In this document: in pieces, positions 42,478 to 52,591 of the stretch
How positions within the stretch are numbered: the stretch's first letter is position 1
Layout of the letters: every line of letters starts with the position of its first letter
Origin: Nocardia rhizosphaerihabitans
GTDB taxonomy: Bacteria; Actinomycetota; Actinomycetes; Mycobacteriales; Mycobacteriaceae
Direction of reading: 5' to 3'
Assembly: GCF_014646295.1 (NCBI RefSeq)
Contig: NZ_BMNE01000002.1
Coordinates: forward strand, 498,595-562,594
DNA: 64,000 bases
Notes under the pieces: generated by a model
What the model saw: only the letters and a program-made list of their open reading frames with translations
Database searches by the model: none
What the model was told of the DNA's origin: nothing
Position numbers and translations under genes: made by a program

Positions 42478-43230
42478 ATGACCTCTCTGGACGCGAAAGC
42501 GAAGACTCTGCTCGAACTGCACCGGCCGGGGGACCCGGTGGTGCTACCGACCGTGTGGGACGCGTGGTCGGCGAATGTCGCTGTGGCCGCTGGTTTTTCG
42601 GCGTTGACCATGGGTAGTCACCCGGTCGCCGACTCGGTCGGGCGCAGTGACGGTGAGGGGATGACCTACGACGAGCTGCTCGCGCGCGTCACCCAGGTGA
42701 CCGGGGCGGTGGACGTGCCCGTGTCGGTCGACATCGAATCGGGCTACGGGCTCGAGCCCGCGCGGCTCATCGAGGGTCTGCTCGCGGCGGGTGCGGTCGG
42801 GCTCAATATCGAGGACACAGTGCACAGCGAGGGCAAGCGGCTGCGCAGTCCCGAGGAGCACGCCGAGCTCGTGCGCGGGCTGCGCGCGGCCGCCGACCCG
42901 GCGGGGGTGCATGTGGTCGTCAACGCGCGCACGGATCTGTTCCTGCGGCAGGACGGGGACGAGGCCGACCGCGTCGACCGCGCGATCGCCCGGCTGAGGC
43001 TGGCCGCCGAGGCGGGCGCCGACGTGCTGTACCCGGTGGGCAAGCACGCCGACGACGTGTTGCGCAGGCTCACGAGCGAACTGCCGTTGCCGGTCAACGC
43101 GATCGGGCAGCCGGGGACTCCGGCCAAGGACTACTTCGCCGAACTCGGTGTCGCCCGGATCAGCTTCGGTCCGTTCCTGCAGGCCGCGCTGGGCGCCGAA
43201 GCGAGCAAGCTGCTCGCCGCCTGGACCTGA
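42478..43230 (+). CDS. Isocitrate lyase/PEP mutase-family protein
   Basis: 250 residues forming a phosphoenolpyruvate mutase/isocitrate lyase TIM barrel. Landmarks are LPTVWDAWSANVAVAAGFSALTMGS, DVPVSVDIESGYG with the Mg-binding acidic residues, VGLNIEDTVHSEGKRL and VVVNARTDLFLR. The loop residue where true isocitrate lyases have KKCGH is not present, so a carboxyphosphonoenolpyruvate mutase or 2-methylisocitrate-lyase-like C-C lyase is more likely. No operon partner is visible; it follows soxR by 40 bases. Confidence 0.85.
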   Translation: MTSLDAKAKTLLELHRPGDPVVLPTVWDAWSANVAVAAGFSALTMGSHPVADSVGRSDGEGMTYDELLARVTQVTGAVDVPVSVDIESGYGLEPARLIEGLLAAGAVGLNIEDTVHSEGKRLRSPEEHAELVRGLRAAADPAGVHVVVNARTDLFLRQDGDEADRVDRAIARLRLAAEAGADVLYPVGKHADDVLRRLTSELPLPVNAIGQPGTPAKDYFAELGVARISFGPFLQAALGAEASKLLAAWT

Positions 43231-43237
43231 GATGCGG

Positions 43238-43266
43238 GTGGCGCACGGTGAGATGCCGTGCGCCAC
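43238..43266. terminator. Bidirectional terminator between lyase and metG genes
   Basis: GTGGCGCACGG (43238-43248) and CCGTGCGCCAC (43256-43266) pair perfectly around a 7-nt loop, between two convergent genes. Confidence 0.75.
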
Positions 43267-43272
43267 ACCGTC

Positions 43273-44841
43273 TTACTCCTTGGGCTCGACGTAGCGCGGG
43301 AACACCGGCTCCGGCGCGGGCAGGTCGATACCGGGGACGAGGGGAGTGGCGATATCGGCGAAGGTGCGCCCCTCCTGGGCGAGCAGGTCCAGGATCTTGG
43401 CGGCCGAACCCGGCATCACCGGCTGCACCAGGATCGCCACGATGCGCACCACCTCGAGGGTGACGTAGAGGACCGTGGCCATCCTGGCCAGGTCTTCCTC
43501 GGTGCCCGACTTGCGCAGCGCCCACGGCGCGTTGGCGGAGAAGTAGCGGTTGGTCTCGCCGAGGGTCAGCCAGATGGCCTCCAGCGCCAGATGCATCTGC
43601 TGGGCGTCGAACTCGGCGCGGCAGCGGTCGAGCAGGCCGTTGGCGCGGTCGAGCAGGGCGCGGTCGTCCTCGGTGAACTCACCGGGGGCGGGTGCCTTCG
43701 CGTCGCAGTTCTTGTTGACCATGGTCAGGCTGCGCTGCACCAGGTTGCCGAACTCGTTGGCCAGGTCGCTGTTGATCCGGCCCGCGATGGCGTCGTTGCT
43801 GTAGCTGCCGTCCTGGCCGTAGGAGATCTCGCGGAGCAGGAAGAACCGCACCTGGTCCAGGCCGTAGGTGGACACCAGCGCGAGCGGGTCGACGACATTG
43901 CCCGTCGACTTCGACATCTTCTCGCCCTTGTTGTACAGGAACCCGTGCACGAAGACGCGGTCCGGCAGCTCGATCCCCGCCGACATCAGGAACGCGGGCC
44001 AGTACACCGTGTGGAACCGGGTGATGTCCTTGCCGATGATGTGCACGTTCGCGGGCCAGAACTTCCGGAACTCGGCGGAATCGGTGTTCGGGAAGCCGAC
44101 GCCCGTCAGGTAGTTGGTGAGCGCGTCGACCCACACGTACATCACGTGATCGGGGTGGCCGGGCACCGGAACGCCCCAGTCGAAGGTCGTGCGCGAGATC
44201 GACAGATCCTTCAGCCCGGCCTTGACGTAGCTGACGATCTCGTTGCGCCGGGTCGCGGGCGCGATGAACTCCGGCCGCTCCTCGTACAGCGCCAGCAGCT
44301 TGTCCTGGTACTCCGAGAGCTTGAAGAAGTAGTTCGACTCCTCGGTCCAGATGACCGGGGTCTGGGTCTCGGTCGAGACGCGGGTGCCGTCGTCGAGGAG
44401 GGTGGTCTCCTCCTCGGTGTAGAAGGCCTCGTCGCGCACCGAGTACCAGCCCGAGTAGTTGCCCAGGTAGATGTCGCCGTTGGCGAGCATGCGCTCCCAG
44501 ATGGCGACGCTGGCGGCCTTGTGGTCCTCGTCGGTGGTGCGGATGAAGCGGTCGAAGGAGATGTCGAGCGCCTTGTCCATCGCCTCGAAGACGTCGGAGT
44601 TGCGGGCCGCGAGTTCCTGCACCGGGATGCCCTCGGTGGTCGCGGTCTGCTGCATCTTCTGACCGTGCTCGTCGGTGCCGGTCATGAAGAACACGTCGTA
44701 ACCGTCGAGTCGCTTGAACCGGGCGATCGCGTCGGTCGAGATGTACTCGTACGCGTGCCCGATGTGCGGCGCACCGTTCGGGTACGCGATGGCGGTGGTG
44801 ACGTAGAAGGCGGGCGCCTCGGCGCCTTCAGATGCGCTCAT
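43273..44841 (-). CDS. metG: Methionyl-tRNA synthetase
   Basis: 522 residues. The class I signature [13 protein letters not shown] near the N-terminus (HIGH) and EKMSKSTGN (KMSKS) are both present. [11 protein letters not shown] and the [14 protein letters not shown] region follow the family order. There is no zinc-binding four-Cys knuckle and no C-terminal tRNA-binding (EMAP-like) domain, so this is the short form seen in mycobacteria. It charges tRNA-Met. It is divergent from tatD, the same arrangement as Rv1007c and Rv1008. Confidence 0.97.
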   Translation of the reverse strand: MSASEGAEAPAFYVTTAIAYPNGAPHIGHAYEYISTDAIARFKRLDGYDVFFMTGTDEHGQKMQQTATTEGIPVQELAARNSDVFEAMDKALDISFDRFIRTTDEDHKAASVAIWERMLANGDIYLGNYSGWYSVRDEAFYTEEETTLLDDGTRVSTETQTPVIWTEESNYFFKLSEYQDKLLALYEERPEFIAPATRRNEIVSYVKAGLKDLSISRTTFDWGVPVPGHPDHVMYVWVDALTNYLTGVGFPNTDSAEFRKFWPANVHIIGKDITRFHTVYWPAFLMSAGIELPDRVFVHGFLYNKGEKMSKSTGNVVDPLALVSTYGLDQVRFFLLREISYGQDGSYSNDAIAGRINSDLANEFGNLVQRSLTMVNKNCDAKAPAPGEFTEDDRALLDRANGLLDRCRAEFDAQQMHLALEAIWLTLGETNRYFSANAPWALRKSGTEEDLARMATVLYVTLEVVRIVAILVQPVMPGSAAKILDLLAQEGRTFADIATPLVPGIDLPAPEPVFPRYVEPKE

Positions 44842-44901
44842 GCCTGAGCCTCGCTGGCGCTCGGCTCAGTCCTGACCGCATCTGCGGCTGTGCCCATTGA
44901 T

Positions 44902-44919
44902 CGCTCGCTTCGCTCGCTC
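44902..44919. repeat. Tandem CGCTCGCTT/CGCTCGCTC element
   Basis: Two 9-bp copies (44902-44910 and 44911-44919) lie between metG and tatD. Short GC-rich elements of this kind can be dispersed in actinobacterial genomes. No second copy was found in this window. Confidence 0.4.
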
Positions 44920-44943
44920 ATGATGCGAACTACTGTAATCCGC

Positions 44944-45777
44944 GTGCCAAACACGAATCGTCCGGCTCCGCCTGTTCCGCCGCCGCTCGCGCCGCTGATC
45001 GATGCGCATACCCACCTCGATGCCTGCGGTGCGACCGATGCCGAGTCGACCGCGGTGATCTTGGACAGGGCAGCCTCGGCCGGTGTCGGGCACGTCGTGA
45101 CGGTCGCCGACGATCTCGCCGCCGCGCAGTGGGCGGTGCAGGCGGCGCAGTGGGATCCGCGGGTCTACGCGGCCGTCGCGCTGCATCCGACGCGGGCGAA
45201 CGCGCTGGACGACAAGGCCAAGGCCGAGCTGGAACGCCTGTCCACCGACCCGCGGGTGGTCGCGGTCGGCGAGACCGGTCTCGACTACTACTGGCCGGGC
45301 AAGCTCGAGGGCTGCGCGGATATCGAGACCCAGATCGAGGGTTTCCGCTGGCACATCGACCTGGCCAAACGCGTCCGCAAGCCGCTGATGATCCACAACC
45401 GTGAGGCCGACCACGACCTGCTCACGGTGCTGCTCGACGAGGGCGCGCCGGACACGGTGATCTTCCACTGCTTCTCCTCCGACGCGACCATGGCCGAGGC
45501 CTGCGTGGCCGAGGGCTACGTGCTCAGCTTCTCCGGGACGGTCAGCTTCAAGAACGCGCACGAACTTCGCGAGGCGGCCCAGCTGGTGCCCGACGACCAG
45601 ATCCTGGTCGAGACCGATGCGCCGTACCTGACGCCGCACCCGTATCGCGGTGCGCCGAACGAGTCCTACTGCCTGCCGTACACGGTGCGCGCGCTGGCCG
45701 AAGTCCGCGAGCAGGACCCGGCGGAACTGGCCGAAATCACGACCGCGAACGCGCGACGGCTGTACCGCATTCGCTAG
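44944..45777 (+). CDS. tatD: TatD-family metal-dependent DNase
   Basis: 277 residues. The TIM-barrel metal ligands are visible: LIDAHTHLDACG (HxH), VAVGETGLDYYW (Glu), MIHNREAD (His), IFHCFSSD (His) and ETDAPYLTPHPYRG (Asp). It acts as a 3'-5' exonuclease on single-stranded DNA or RNA in the cytoplasm. The GTG at 44944 is chosen because TACTGT at 44931-44936 looks like a -10 box for a leaderless message; an ATG at 44923 would add 7 residues. Confidence 0.92.
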   Translation: MPNTNRPAPPVPPPLAPLIDAHTHLDACGATDAESTAVILDRAASAGVGHVVTVADDLAAAQWAVQAAQWDPRVYAAVALHPTRANALDDKAKAELERLSTDPRVVAVGETGLDYYWPGKLEGCADIETQIEGFRWHIDLAKRVRKPLMIHNREADHDLLTVLLDEGAPDTVIFHCFSSDATMAEACVAEGYVLSFSGTVSFKNAHELREAAQLVPDDQILVETDAPYLTPHPYRGAPNESYCLPYTVRALAEVREQDPAELAEITTANARRLYRIR

Positions 45778-45880
45778 TCGGTTTCGTCCGGACGGTAGGG
45801 GGCTGGACGTTAAACGTGATTCGGCTCACTTTCGGGTGCCCAGGTCGTTATCTACCAGCGATGTCTATATCGAATCGTGA

Positions 45881-47077
<1,197 letters not shown>

Positions 47078-47228
47078 TCGGATCTGCGGATCGGATCCGG
47101 TGTCCGGCCGAACCCTCCTCGAGGTCGGTCGTGCGGGGCTGGGAGTGCGGTCATGGCGGACTCGAGTTGTGGTGCGGGGCCGGGAGTGCGGTAGGTCGCG
47201 ACTTTCCGGGTGCGCTCGGCGGGTCGGG

Positions 47229-47260
47229 TTGACTGGGTGACCGTGCACGGTACCGTGCAC
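47229..47260 (+). promoter_or_regulatory. Promoter with overlapping 18-bp palindrome (operator) of lipase 1
   Basis: TTGACT (47229-47234) and TACCGT (47251-47256) form a -35/-10 pair with a 16-bp spacer. The perfect palindrome GTGCACGGTACCGTGCAC (47243-47260) covers the -10. A TetR- or GntR-type repressor bound there would block transcription. No regulator gene is adjacent. Confidence 0.65.
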
Positions 47261-47328
47261 TCGGTTTCGCCGGGTCCGCTGTGCTCGTGCGGTGGTTTCG
47301 GCTCGTCGATGAGTCGAGGGTGGTTGTG

Positions 47329-48468
47329 ATGCGTGGGGTTTCGGCCTGGCGGCTGGCCGCTGCCGCGGCTGTGCTGTCGACGGGTATCGGGGTGTGCGCG
47401 CCGATGGCGCACGCGGACGCTCCGGGAACAGTCATCGCGGTGATTCCGCAGGCCGACGGGTTCCACGGGATGTCCGGCGCGCAGGTGATCGACTACTGGA
47501 CCCAGGGTGTCGGTGGTGTGCCGCAGCCGGCCAGCGGCGCCCTGTATCTGCCGGAAGGTGACGTGCCCGCCGGTGGCTGGCCGGTGATCGCCTACGACCA
47601 CGGCACCACCGGGCTCGGCGCGGGCTGCGGCGGGCAGTCGGATCCGGCGGGGGCGCCGTGGCCGGAATCGCAGGCGGCGCAAGATGTGTTCCTGCGGCAT
47701 CTGGTGGCGCAGGGCTACGCCGTTGTCGCGCCGGATTACCTGGGGCTCGGGCGGTTCGACACCGGGCCGCACCCGTATCTCGGGATCGATACCGAGGCCA
47801 CCGCCACGCTGGATCTGCTGCGGGCGGCACGGTCGGTGCGGTCGGATCTGTCGCCGGTGTGGGTGGCGGCGGGAATGTCGCAGGGTGGGCAGGCCGCGCT
47901 CGGCACCGGCCACCGGCAGGCGAGCTACGCGCCGGAGCTGGACTTCCGCGGCACCATCGCCATCGACCCGGAATCGGATGTCGAGAAGGTGGCACCGCTG
48001 CTCGGGCCGGGCAATCCCGATCGTGTCAGCGGCGGCATCCTCGGTTTCTCGGTGAGCATTCTGGCCGGACTGCGCGCGGCCCGTCCCGACGCCCAGGTCG
48101 ACAACTACCTCACTCCGCTCGGCCGCCAGGTCATCGACGAGATCGGCACGCTGTGCCAGGACGCGATCGACGAGCGGGTCGCGGATCTGACGCTGGGGCA
48201 ACTGCTCTCGCGCCCCCTCTCCGAGGAACCGCTGCGCTCGGTCATGGCCGACTACATGACCGTCCCGACCAGCGGCTACGACGCGCCGATCCTGTTGCTG
48301 GTCAACGCCACCGACCGTACGGTGCCCTCGCCCCTGCACGCCGCGCTGGCCGCCCAATTCACCGCCAACGGCGTGAACTACACGCCCGTCGTCGGCACCG
48401 GCAAACATTGCGAGCTGAACCAGGCGATGATCGCCGCGATCGATGAATTCCTGGCCCGAGCGCGCTGA
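47329..48468 (+). CDS. Secretory lipase (LIP family), paralogue 1
   Basis: 379 residues. Signal peptide: WRLAAAAAVLSTGIGVCAP to AHADAPG. The mature enzyme carries the fungal/actinobacterial secretory lipase (LIP) pattern: GWPVIAYDHGTTGLGAGCGG, YAVVAPDYLGLGRFDTGPHPYL, the nucleophile elbow AAGMSQGGQAAL with Ser, acidic NATDRTVPSPLHAAL and a His in TGKHCELN. It hydrolyses esters or triacylglycerols outside the cell. GAGGG with 8-base spacing supports the ATG at 47329. It is the most divergent of three tandem paralogues. Confidence 0.88.
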   Translation: MRGVSAWRLAAAAAVLSTGIGVCAPMAHADAPGTVIAVIPQADGFHGMSGAQVIDYWTQGVGGVPQPASGALYLPEGDVPAGGWPVIAYDHGTTGLGAGCGGQSDPAGAPWPESQAAQDVFLRHLVAQGYAVVAPDYLGLGRFDTGPHPYLGIDTEATATLDLLRAARSVRSDLSPVWVAAGMSQGGQAALGTGHRQASYAPELDFRGTIAIDPESDVEKVAPLLGPGNPDRVSGGILGFSVSILAGLRAARPDAQVDNYLTPLGRQVIDEIGTLCQDAIDERVADLTLGQLLSRPLSEEPLRSVMADYMTVPTSGYDAPILLLVNATDRTVPSPLHAALAAQFTANGVNYTPVVGTGKHCELNQAMIAAIDEFLARAR

Positions 48469-48500
48469 CCCGTTCCTGCGGCCCGATAGGTGACCCCCTG

Positions 48501-49658
48501 ATGCCGAAGACCATGAGCCGTGCTGCGATCGCAGCCGTCATCACCGCTGCCGCGCTGATGACCGCCACCTACGCCCCCGCCTCGGCGGAACCGGGCAGCG
48601 TGCTCGCCACCGAATTACGGCCGGCGGGTTGGCACGGCATGGACCGTGGTTCGGTGATCGAGTACACGACCACCGATTCGTCGGGCGCCGAGCGTCCGGC
48701 CAGCGGTGCGCTGTTCCTGCCCGAGGGCGATGCGCCGGCCACCGGCTGGCCGGTCATCGCCTACGACCACGGCACTTTGGGTTCGGGCCCCGGCTGCGGC
48801 GGCCAGGCCGACCCCGAGCTCGCGCCGCTGCCGGTCAACCGCGCCGCCGAGGACGAGCTGATCGCGCGCCTGGTCGACCAGGGCTACGCCGTCGTCGCCC
48901 CGGACTACCTCGGCCTGGGCCGCTTCGACACCGGCCCGCACCCCTACCTCGAGGTCTACAGCGAGGCGACCGCCACCATCGACCTCGTGCGCGCCGCCAG
49001 GGCGGCCAACCCCGACCTCTCGCGCACCTGGACCGCCGTCGGCGCCTCGCAGGGCGGGCACGCGGCGCTGAGCACCGCGCACGTGCAGCAGGGCTACGCG
49101 CCCGAGCTCGACTTCCGCGGCATCGTCGCCGTCGACCCCGCCTCCGATGTGGAGAAGGTGCTGCCGCTGCTCGGCCCCGCCTTCCCGGAGATCGAGGGCA
49201 CCGCGGGCCTGACCGGCTTCACCGTGAGCATCCTGGCCGGTCTGCGCGCCACCCACCCCGAGGCCGAGGTCGACTCCTACCTCACGCCGAAGGGCAAGGC
49301 AATCCTCGACGCCGCCGGTGGGCAGTGCATCGACGCCATCGTCGCGAACGTCAAGGGCCTCGGGTTCGATGACCTGTTCGCCCGCTCGCTGTCGGACGGT
49401 CCGCTGCGGACCGCGCTGTCCCAGTACATGACCGTGCCGACCAGCGGGTACGACGTGCCGATCCTGTTGCTGATCAACGCGACCGACGCGATCGTGCCGT
49501 CGCCGCTGCACGCCGCCCTGGTCGCGCAGTTCGCGGCCGGTGGTGTCGACTTCGAGGCGGTGACCGGATTCGGTCAGCACACCGTGCTCAGCCGGCAGAT
49601 GTGGGACGCGCTCGACGGGTTCGTCGCGCGAGTCAACACCGCGCCGCCGCTGCGCTGA
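48501..49658 (+). CDS. Secretory lipase (LIP family), paralogue 2
   Basis: 385 residues. The signal peptide MPKTMSRAAIAAVITAAALM ends near ASAEPG. The mature part has GWPVIAYDHGTLGSGPGCGG, APDYLGLGRFDTGPHPYLEV, the elbow VGASQGGHAAL, NATDAIVPSPLHAALVAQF and a His in FGQHTVLS. Its closest relative here is paralogue 3, with long identical stretches. It starts 32 bases after paralogue 1 and probably shares its transcript. AGGTGA precedes the ATG. Confidence 0.88.
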   Translation: MPKTMSRAAIAAVITAAALMTATYAPASAEPGSVLATELRPAGWHGMDRGSVIEYTTTDSSGAERPASGALFLPEGDAPATGWPVIAYDHGTLGSGPGCGGQADPELAPLPVNRAAEDELIARLVDQGYAVVAPDYLGLGRFDTGPHPYLEVYSEATATIDLVRAARAANPDLSRTWTAVGASQGGHAALSTAHVQQGYAPELDFRGIVAVDPASDVEKVLPLLGPAFPEIEGTAGLTGFTVSILAGLRATHPEAEVDSYLTPKGKAILDAAGGQCIDAIVANVKGLGFDDLFARSLSDGPLRTALSQYMTVPTSGYDVPILLLINATDAIVPSPLHAALVAQFAAGGVDFEAVTGFGQHTVLSRQMWDALDGFVARVNTAPPLR

Positions 49659-49774
49659 CAGTCGAATAACCAAGGGGTGCAACGCTTTTGGATGACTGCT
49701 CGATGTGCGAGGCGGAACCTCCGCTGATCTGTACACTCGTCCAGGAAGTGTCGCCTGGTGGAGAGCTGGATCCG

Positions 49775-50929
49775 TTGCCGAAGACCCCGATGCGCGCGGC
49801 GTTCGTCGCCGCCGTCACCGCGAGCGCGTTGCTCGCCGCAGGATTCGCCCCCGCGGCGGCGGAGGCGCCGGGCGCGATCATCGCGGTGCAGCCCGAACCC
49901 GCGGGCTGGCACGGCATGGCCCGGGGGTCGGTCGTCGAGTACTGGATGACCGACTCGGCGGGCACCCTGCGCCCGGCCAGCGGCGCGCTGTTCCTGCCCG
50001 ACGGTGACGCGCCCGCCACCGGCTGGCCGATCCTCGCCTACGACCACGGCACCTCGGGCTCTGGTCCCGGCTGTGGCGGCCAGGCCGACCCCGAGCTCGC
50101 GCCGCTGCCGCGGCAGCGCGGCGCCGAGGACGCGTTCATCAAGCGGTTCGTCGACCAGGGCTACGCCGTCGTCGCCCCCGACTACCTCGGGCTCGGCCGT
50201 TTCGAGACCGGCCCGCACCCGTACCTCGAGGTGCGCAGCGAGGCCAGCGCCACCATCGACCTGGTCCGTGCCGCCCGCGCCGCCGACCCCAACCTGTCGC
50301 GCACCTGGAGCGTGCTCGGCATCTCGCAGGGCGGGCACGCGGCGCTGAGCACCGCGCACGTGCAGCAGAGCTACGCGCCCGAACTCGACTTCCGCGGGAC
50401 CGTCGCCGTCGACCCCGCCTCCGATGTGGAGAAGGTGCTGCCGTTCGTCGGTCCCGAGCTGCCGGAGATCCCGGTGCTGTCCTCGGCCACCTCGTTCGTG
50501 GTCAGCATCCTGGCCGGGCTGCGCGCCACCCATCCCGAGGCCGACGTGGACTCCTACCTGACGCCGCTGGGCCGCTCGCTCGTCGACGCCGCGGGTGACC
50601 GGTGCCTGGACGAGATCATCGCCTCGGTGAAGGGCCTGTCGGCGCGAGATCTGCTGGCGCGCCCGCTCACCGGGCTCCGCGATGTGCTCGCCGCCTACAT
50701 GACCCTGCCGACCAGCGGTTATGACGCGCCGATCCTGCTGACGATGAACGTCACCGACACGATCGTGCCGTCCCCGCTGCACGCCGCGCTGGTCGCGCAG
50801 TTCGCGGCCAACGGCGTCGACCAGCAGGTGATCCCCGGAACCGGCCAGCACGGGTCGATATCGCCGGAGCAGCGCGCGGCGATCGACGCCTTCCTCGACC
50901 GTGTCCATGCCGCCCCGCCACAGCGCTGA
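49775..50929 (+). CDS. Secretory lipase (LIP family), paralogue 3
   Basis: 384 residues from the TTG at 49775, which gives the same MPKT start as paralogue 2 (TTG CCG AAG ACC against ATG CCG AAG ACC); an ATG at 49790 is the alternative. The signal peptide runs to about PAAAEAPG. The catalytic core has APDYLGLGRFETGPHPYLEV, elbow LGISQGGHAAL, NVTDTIVPSPLHAALVAQF and a His in TGQHGSIS. TACACT at about 49733-49738 may be a -10 of its own. It is followed after 34 bases by ksgA. Confidence 0.87.
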   Translation: MPKTPMRAAFVAAVTASALLAAGFAPAAAEAPGAIIAVQPEPAGWHGMARGSVVEYWMTDSAGTLRPASGALFLPDGDAPATGWPILAYDHGTSGSGPGCGGQADPELAPLPRQRGAEDAFIKRFVDQGYAVVAPDYLGLGRFETGPHPYLEVRSEASATIDLVRAARAADPNLSRTWSVLGISQGGHAALSTAHVQQSYAPELDFRGTVAVDPASDVEKVLPFVGPELPEIPVLSSATSFVVSILAGLRATHPEADVDSYLTPLGRSLVDAAGDRCLDEIIASVKGLSARDLLARPLTGLRDVLAAYMTLPTSGYDAPILLTMNVTDTIVPSPLHAALVAQFAANGVDQQVIPGTGQHGSISPEQRAAIDAFLDRVHAAPPQR

Positions 50930-50963
50930 GCTGCTCGATCGGCCGGGTTGGTAGGTTCTAGCC

Positions 50964-51845
50964 GTGCCCGAACCAGAGATCCCCGCGCGCGGTAGCGCCG
51001 CACTGCTCGGTCCCGCCGAGGTGCGGACGCTGGCCGAGCGCTTCGGCGTCCGGCCGACCAAGCAGCTCGGGCAGAACTTCGTGCACGACGGCAATACGGT
51101 GCGCCGCATCGTCGCCGCGGCAGGCGTCGGCGCGCGGGACACCGTGCTCGAGGTCGGGCCGGGTCTCGGCTCGCTGACCCTGGCGCTGCTCGATGTGGTC
51201 GACCGGGTGGTCGCGGTCGAGATCGACCCGGTGCTGGCCAACTACCTGCCGGAGACCGTCGCCGATCGGGCTCCCGGCCTGGCCGACCGACTGCAGGTGG
51301 TCGAGGCCGACGCCCTGCGGGTGCGCCCCGACCAGCTGCCCGTCATGCCGACGGCGCTGGTGGCGAACCTGCCGTACAACGTGGCCGTTCCGGTGCTGCT
51401 GCATCTGCTCGCCGTGCTGCCGAGCATCACGGTGTCGCTGGTGATGGTGCAGGCCGAGGTGGCCGACCGGCTCGCGGCCGAACCGGGCAGCCGGGTGTAC
51501 GGCGTGCCGAGCGTCAAGGCCGGTTTCTTCGGCAAGGTGCGCCGGGCGGGCGCGGTGGGCACGCAGGTGTTCTGGCCGGTGCCGCGCGTCGAGTCGGGCC
51601 TGGTCCGCATCGATCGCTACGCCGAGCCGCCGTGGCCGATGGACGAGGCGCATCGCCGTCGCGTGTTCGAGGTGATCGACGCCGCGTTCGCACAGCGCCG
51701 AAAGACATTGCGCGCGGCCCTGTCCGGTTGGGCGGGCTCGCCGGCGGAGGCCGAGCGCAGGCTGATGGCGGCGGGTATCGATCCCACCGCGCGGGGCGAG
51801 ACGCTGGATACGGCGGCTTTCGTCCGCCTTGCGGCGCAGAGCTGA
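50964..51845 (+). CDS. rsmA: 16S rRNA dimethyladenosine transferase (RsmA/KsgA)
   Basis: 293 residues. Family motifs are [15 protein letters not shown]-binding [21 protein letters not shown], the catalytic [14 protein letters not shown] and the C-terminal [14 protein letters not shown]. It dimethylates A1518 and A1519 of 16S rRNA. The GTG start at 50964 fits the family. It matches Rv1010, which in mycobacteria directly follows rpfB. Confidence 0.97.
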   Translation: MPEPEIPARGSAALLGPAEVRTLAERFGVRPTKQLGQNFVHDGNTVRRIVAAAGVGARDTVLEVGPGLGSLTLALLDVVDRVVAVEIDPVLANYLPETVADRAPGLADRLQVVEADALRVRPDQLPVMPTALVANLPYNVAVPVLLHLLAVLPSITVSLVMVQAEVADRLAAEPGSRVYGVPSVKAGFFGKVRRAGAVGTQVFWPVPRVESGLVRIDRYAEPPWPMDEAHRRRVFEVIDAAFAQRRKTLRAALSGWAGSPAEAERRLMAAGIDPTARGETLDTAAFVRLAAQS

Positions 51846-52206
51846 ATCGCGGGTTCCCGCACTCCGAACCCGCAGTACACCGGCTGTTCATCGGCTCGCG
51901 GAATCACGGCCTGTGAAAGCAATTGTGGACAACCGGTTTTCGCCGGTGCCGGAGTTGATCATGGTCTGCGGGCCGCGTACCCGGTAGCGGGTGAATATCC
52001 GCACTGTTGCGCCGGGTAGCGCAGATGTGGATGACGCTGTGGATGATTCGCGGCGTCCCAAGCGGTGAATGAACCGCTGGTTAACGCATGTGGGACCACC
52101 ACGTTTTCGGCCGCCTCGCGTCCGAGGGGCGAGACGGAACGCCGAAGGCGCAGTATCGCCCCTCGGACGCGAGGTCACGAGGCCGAAAACACGCGGCGCC
52201 AGCCGC
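51846..52206. other. 360-bp intergenic region with a large inverted repeat
   Basis: No gene is supported. The region holds the inverted repeat at 52103-52190, a copy pair of TGTGGATGA (about 52025 and 52040) and several short dyads such as ACCCG-GTAG-CGGGT. It separates ksgA from the convergent copper-chaperone-like gene. Confidence 0.5.
52103..52190. repeat. 88-bp imperfect palindrome
   Basis: An inner stem of 19 perfect pairs (52114-52132 with 52156-52174) and an outer stem of 10 (GTTTTCGGCC, 52103-52112, with GGCCGAAAAC, 52181-52190) are separated by a small internal loop of 1 and 6 bases. The apical loop is 23 nt. It could be a terminator between convergent genes or a palindromic mobile repeat; no T-tract follows on either strand. 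Confidence 0.75.
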
Positions 52207-52416
52207 CTAGGATGCAGCCAGTTCGTAGCCCGCCTCGTCGACGGCGGCCGCGACGTCGGCCTCGGACAGCTCGTTCGCGCTGTCGACGCGGACGAGGCCG
52301 CTCGCGAGGTCGACGTCGACGCTGGTCACACCGTCGATCTTGCCGATCTCCTGCTTGACCGAACTCACGCAGTGTCCGCAGGTCATCCCCGTGACGGTGT
52401 AGGTGGTGGTGGCCAT
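52207..52416 (-). CDS. CopZ-like heavy-metal-associated (HMA) domain protein
   Basis: 69 residues, a single ferredoxin-like HMA domain with the metal motif GMTCGHC near the N-terminus and the VDEAGYEL end typical of copper chaperones. It binds Cu(I) and hands it to a partner, normally a P-type ATPase; none is encoded in this window. AAGGAG six bases before the ATG at 52416 decides the start. An upstream dyad resembles a CsoR operator, so copper-responsive repression is likely. Confidence 0.88.
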   Translation of the reverse strand: MATTTYTVTGMTCGHCVSSVKQEIGKIDGVTSVDVDLASGLVRVDSANELSEADVAAAVDEAGYELAAS

Positions 52417-52450
52417 GGCCGACTCCTTCGCTGTTCGATCATACGGTCCT

Positions 52451-52494
52451 GGGGTATGTCCCCGACACGATTGAACATACCCCCCACGGGTACC
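52451..52494 (-). promoter_or_regulatory. CsoR-like operator of the HMA-protein gene
   Basis: GGGGTATGT (52451-52459) and ACATACCCC (52475-52483) form a 9-bp inverted repeat. The right arm runs into ATACCCCCCACGGGTACC (52477-52494), close to CsoR sites (TACC-N7-GGTA). TATGAT lies on the minus strand between this and the gene. Confidence 0.6.
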
Positions 52495-52591
52495 TCGCGC
52501 AACCCGTCTCGCCCTCGTATGTGCCGGATCGCCTTTCGGGGCGGGATTCGGCATGCGTACTCGTCGGTGCAACCGGTTACGCTTGGTGATC

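Noticed and set aside
49688..49774. Upstream extension of the third lipase (start at 49688)
   Set aside because: The extra N-terminal residues lack signal-peptide character and the match of the TTG-initiated MPKT start with paralogue 2 is better.
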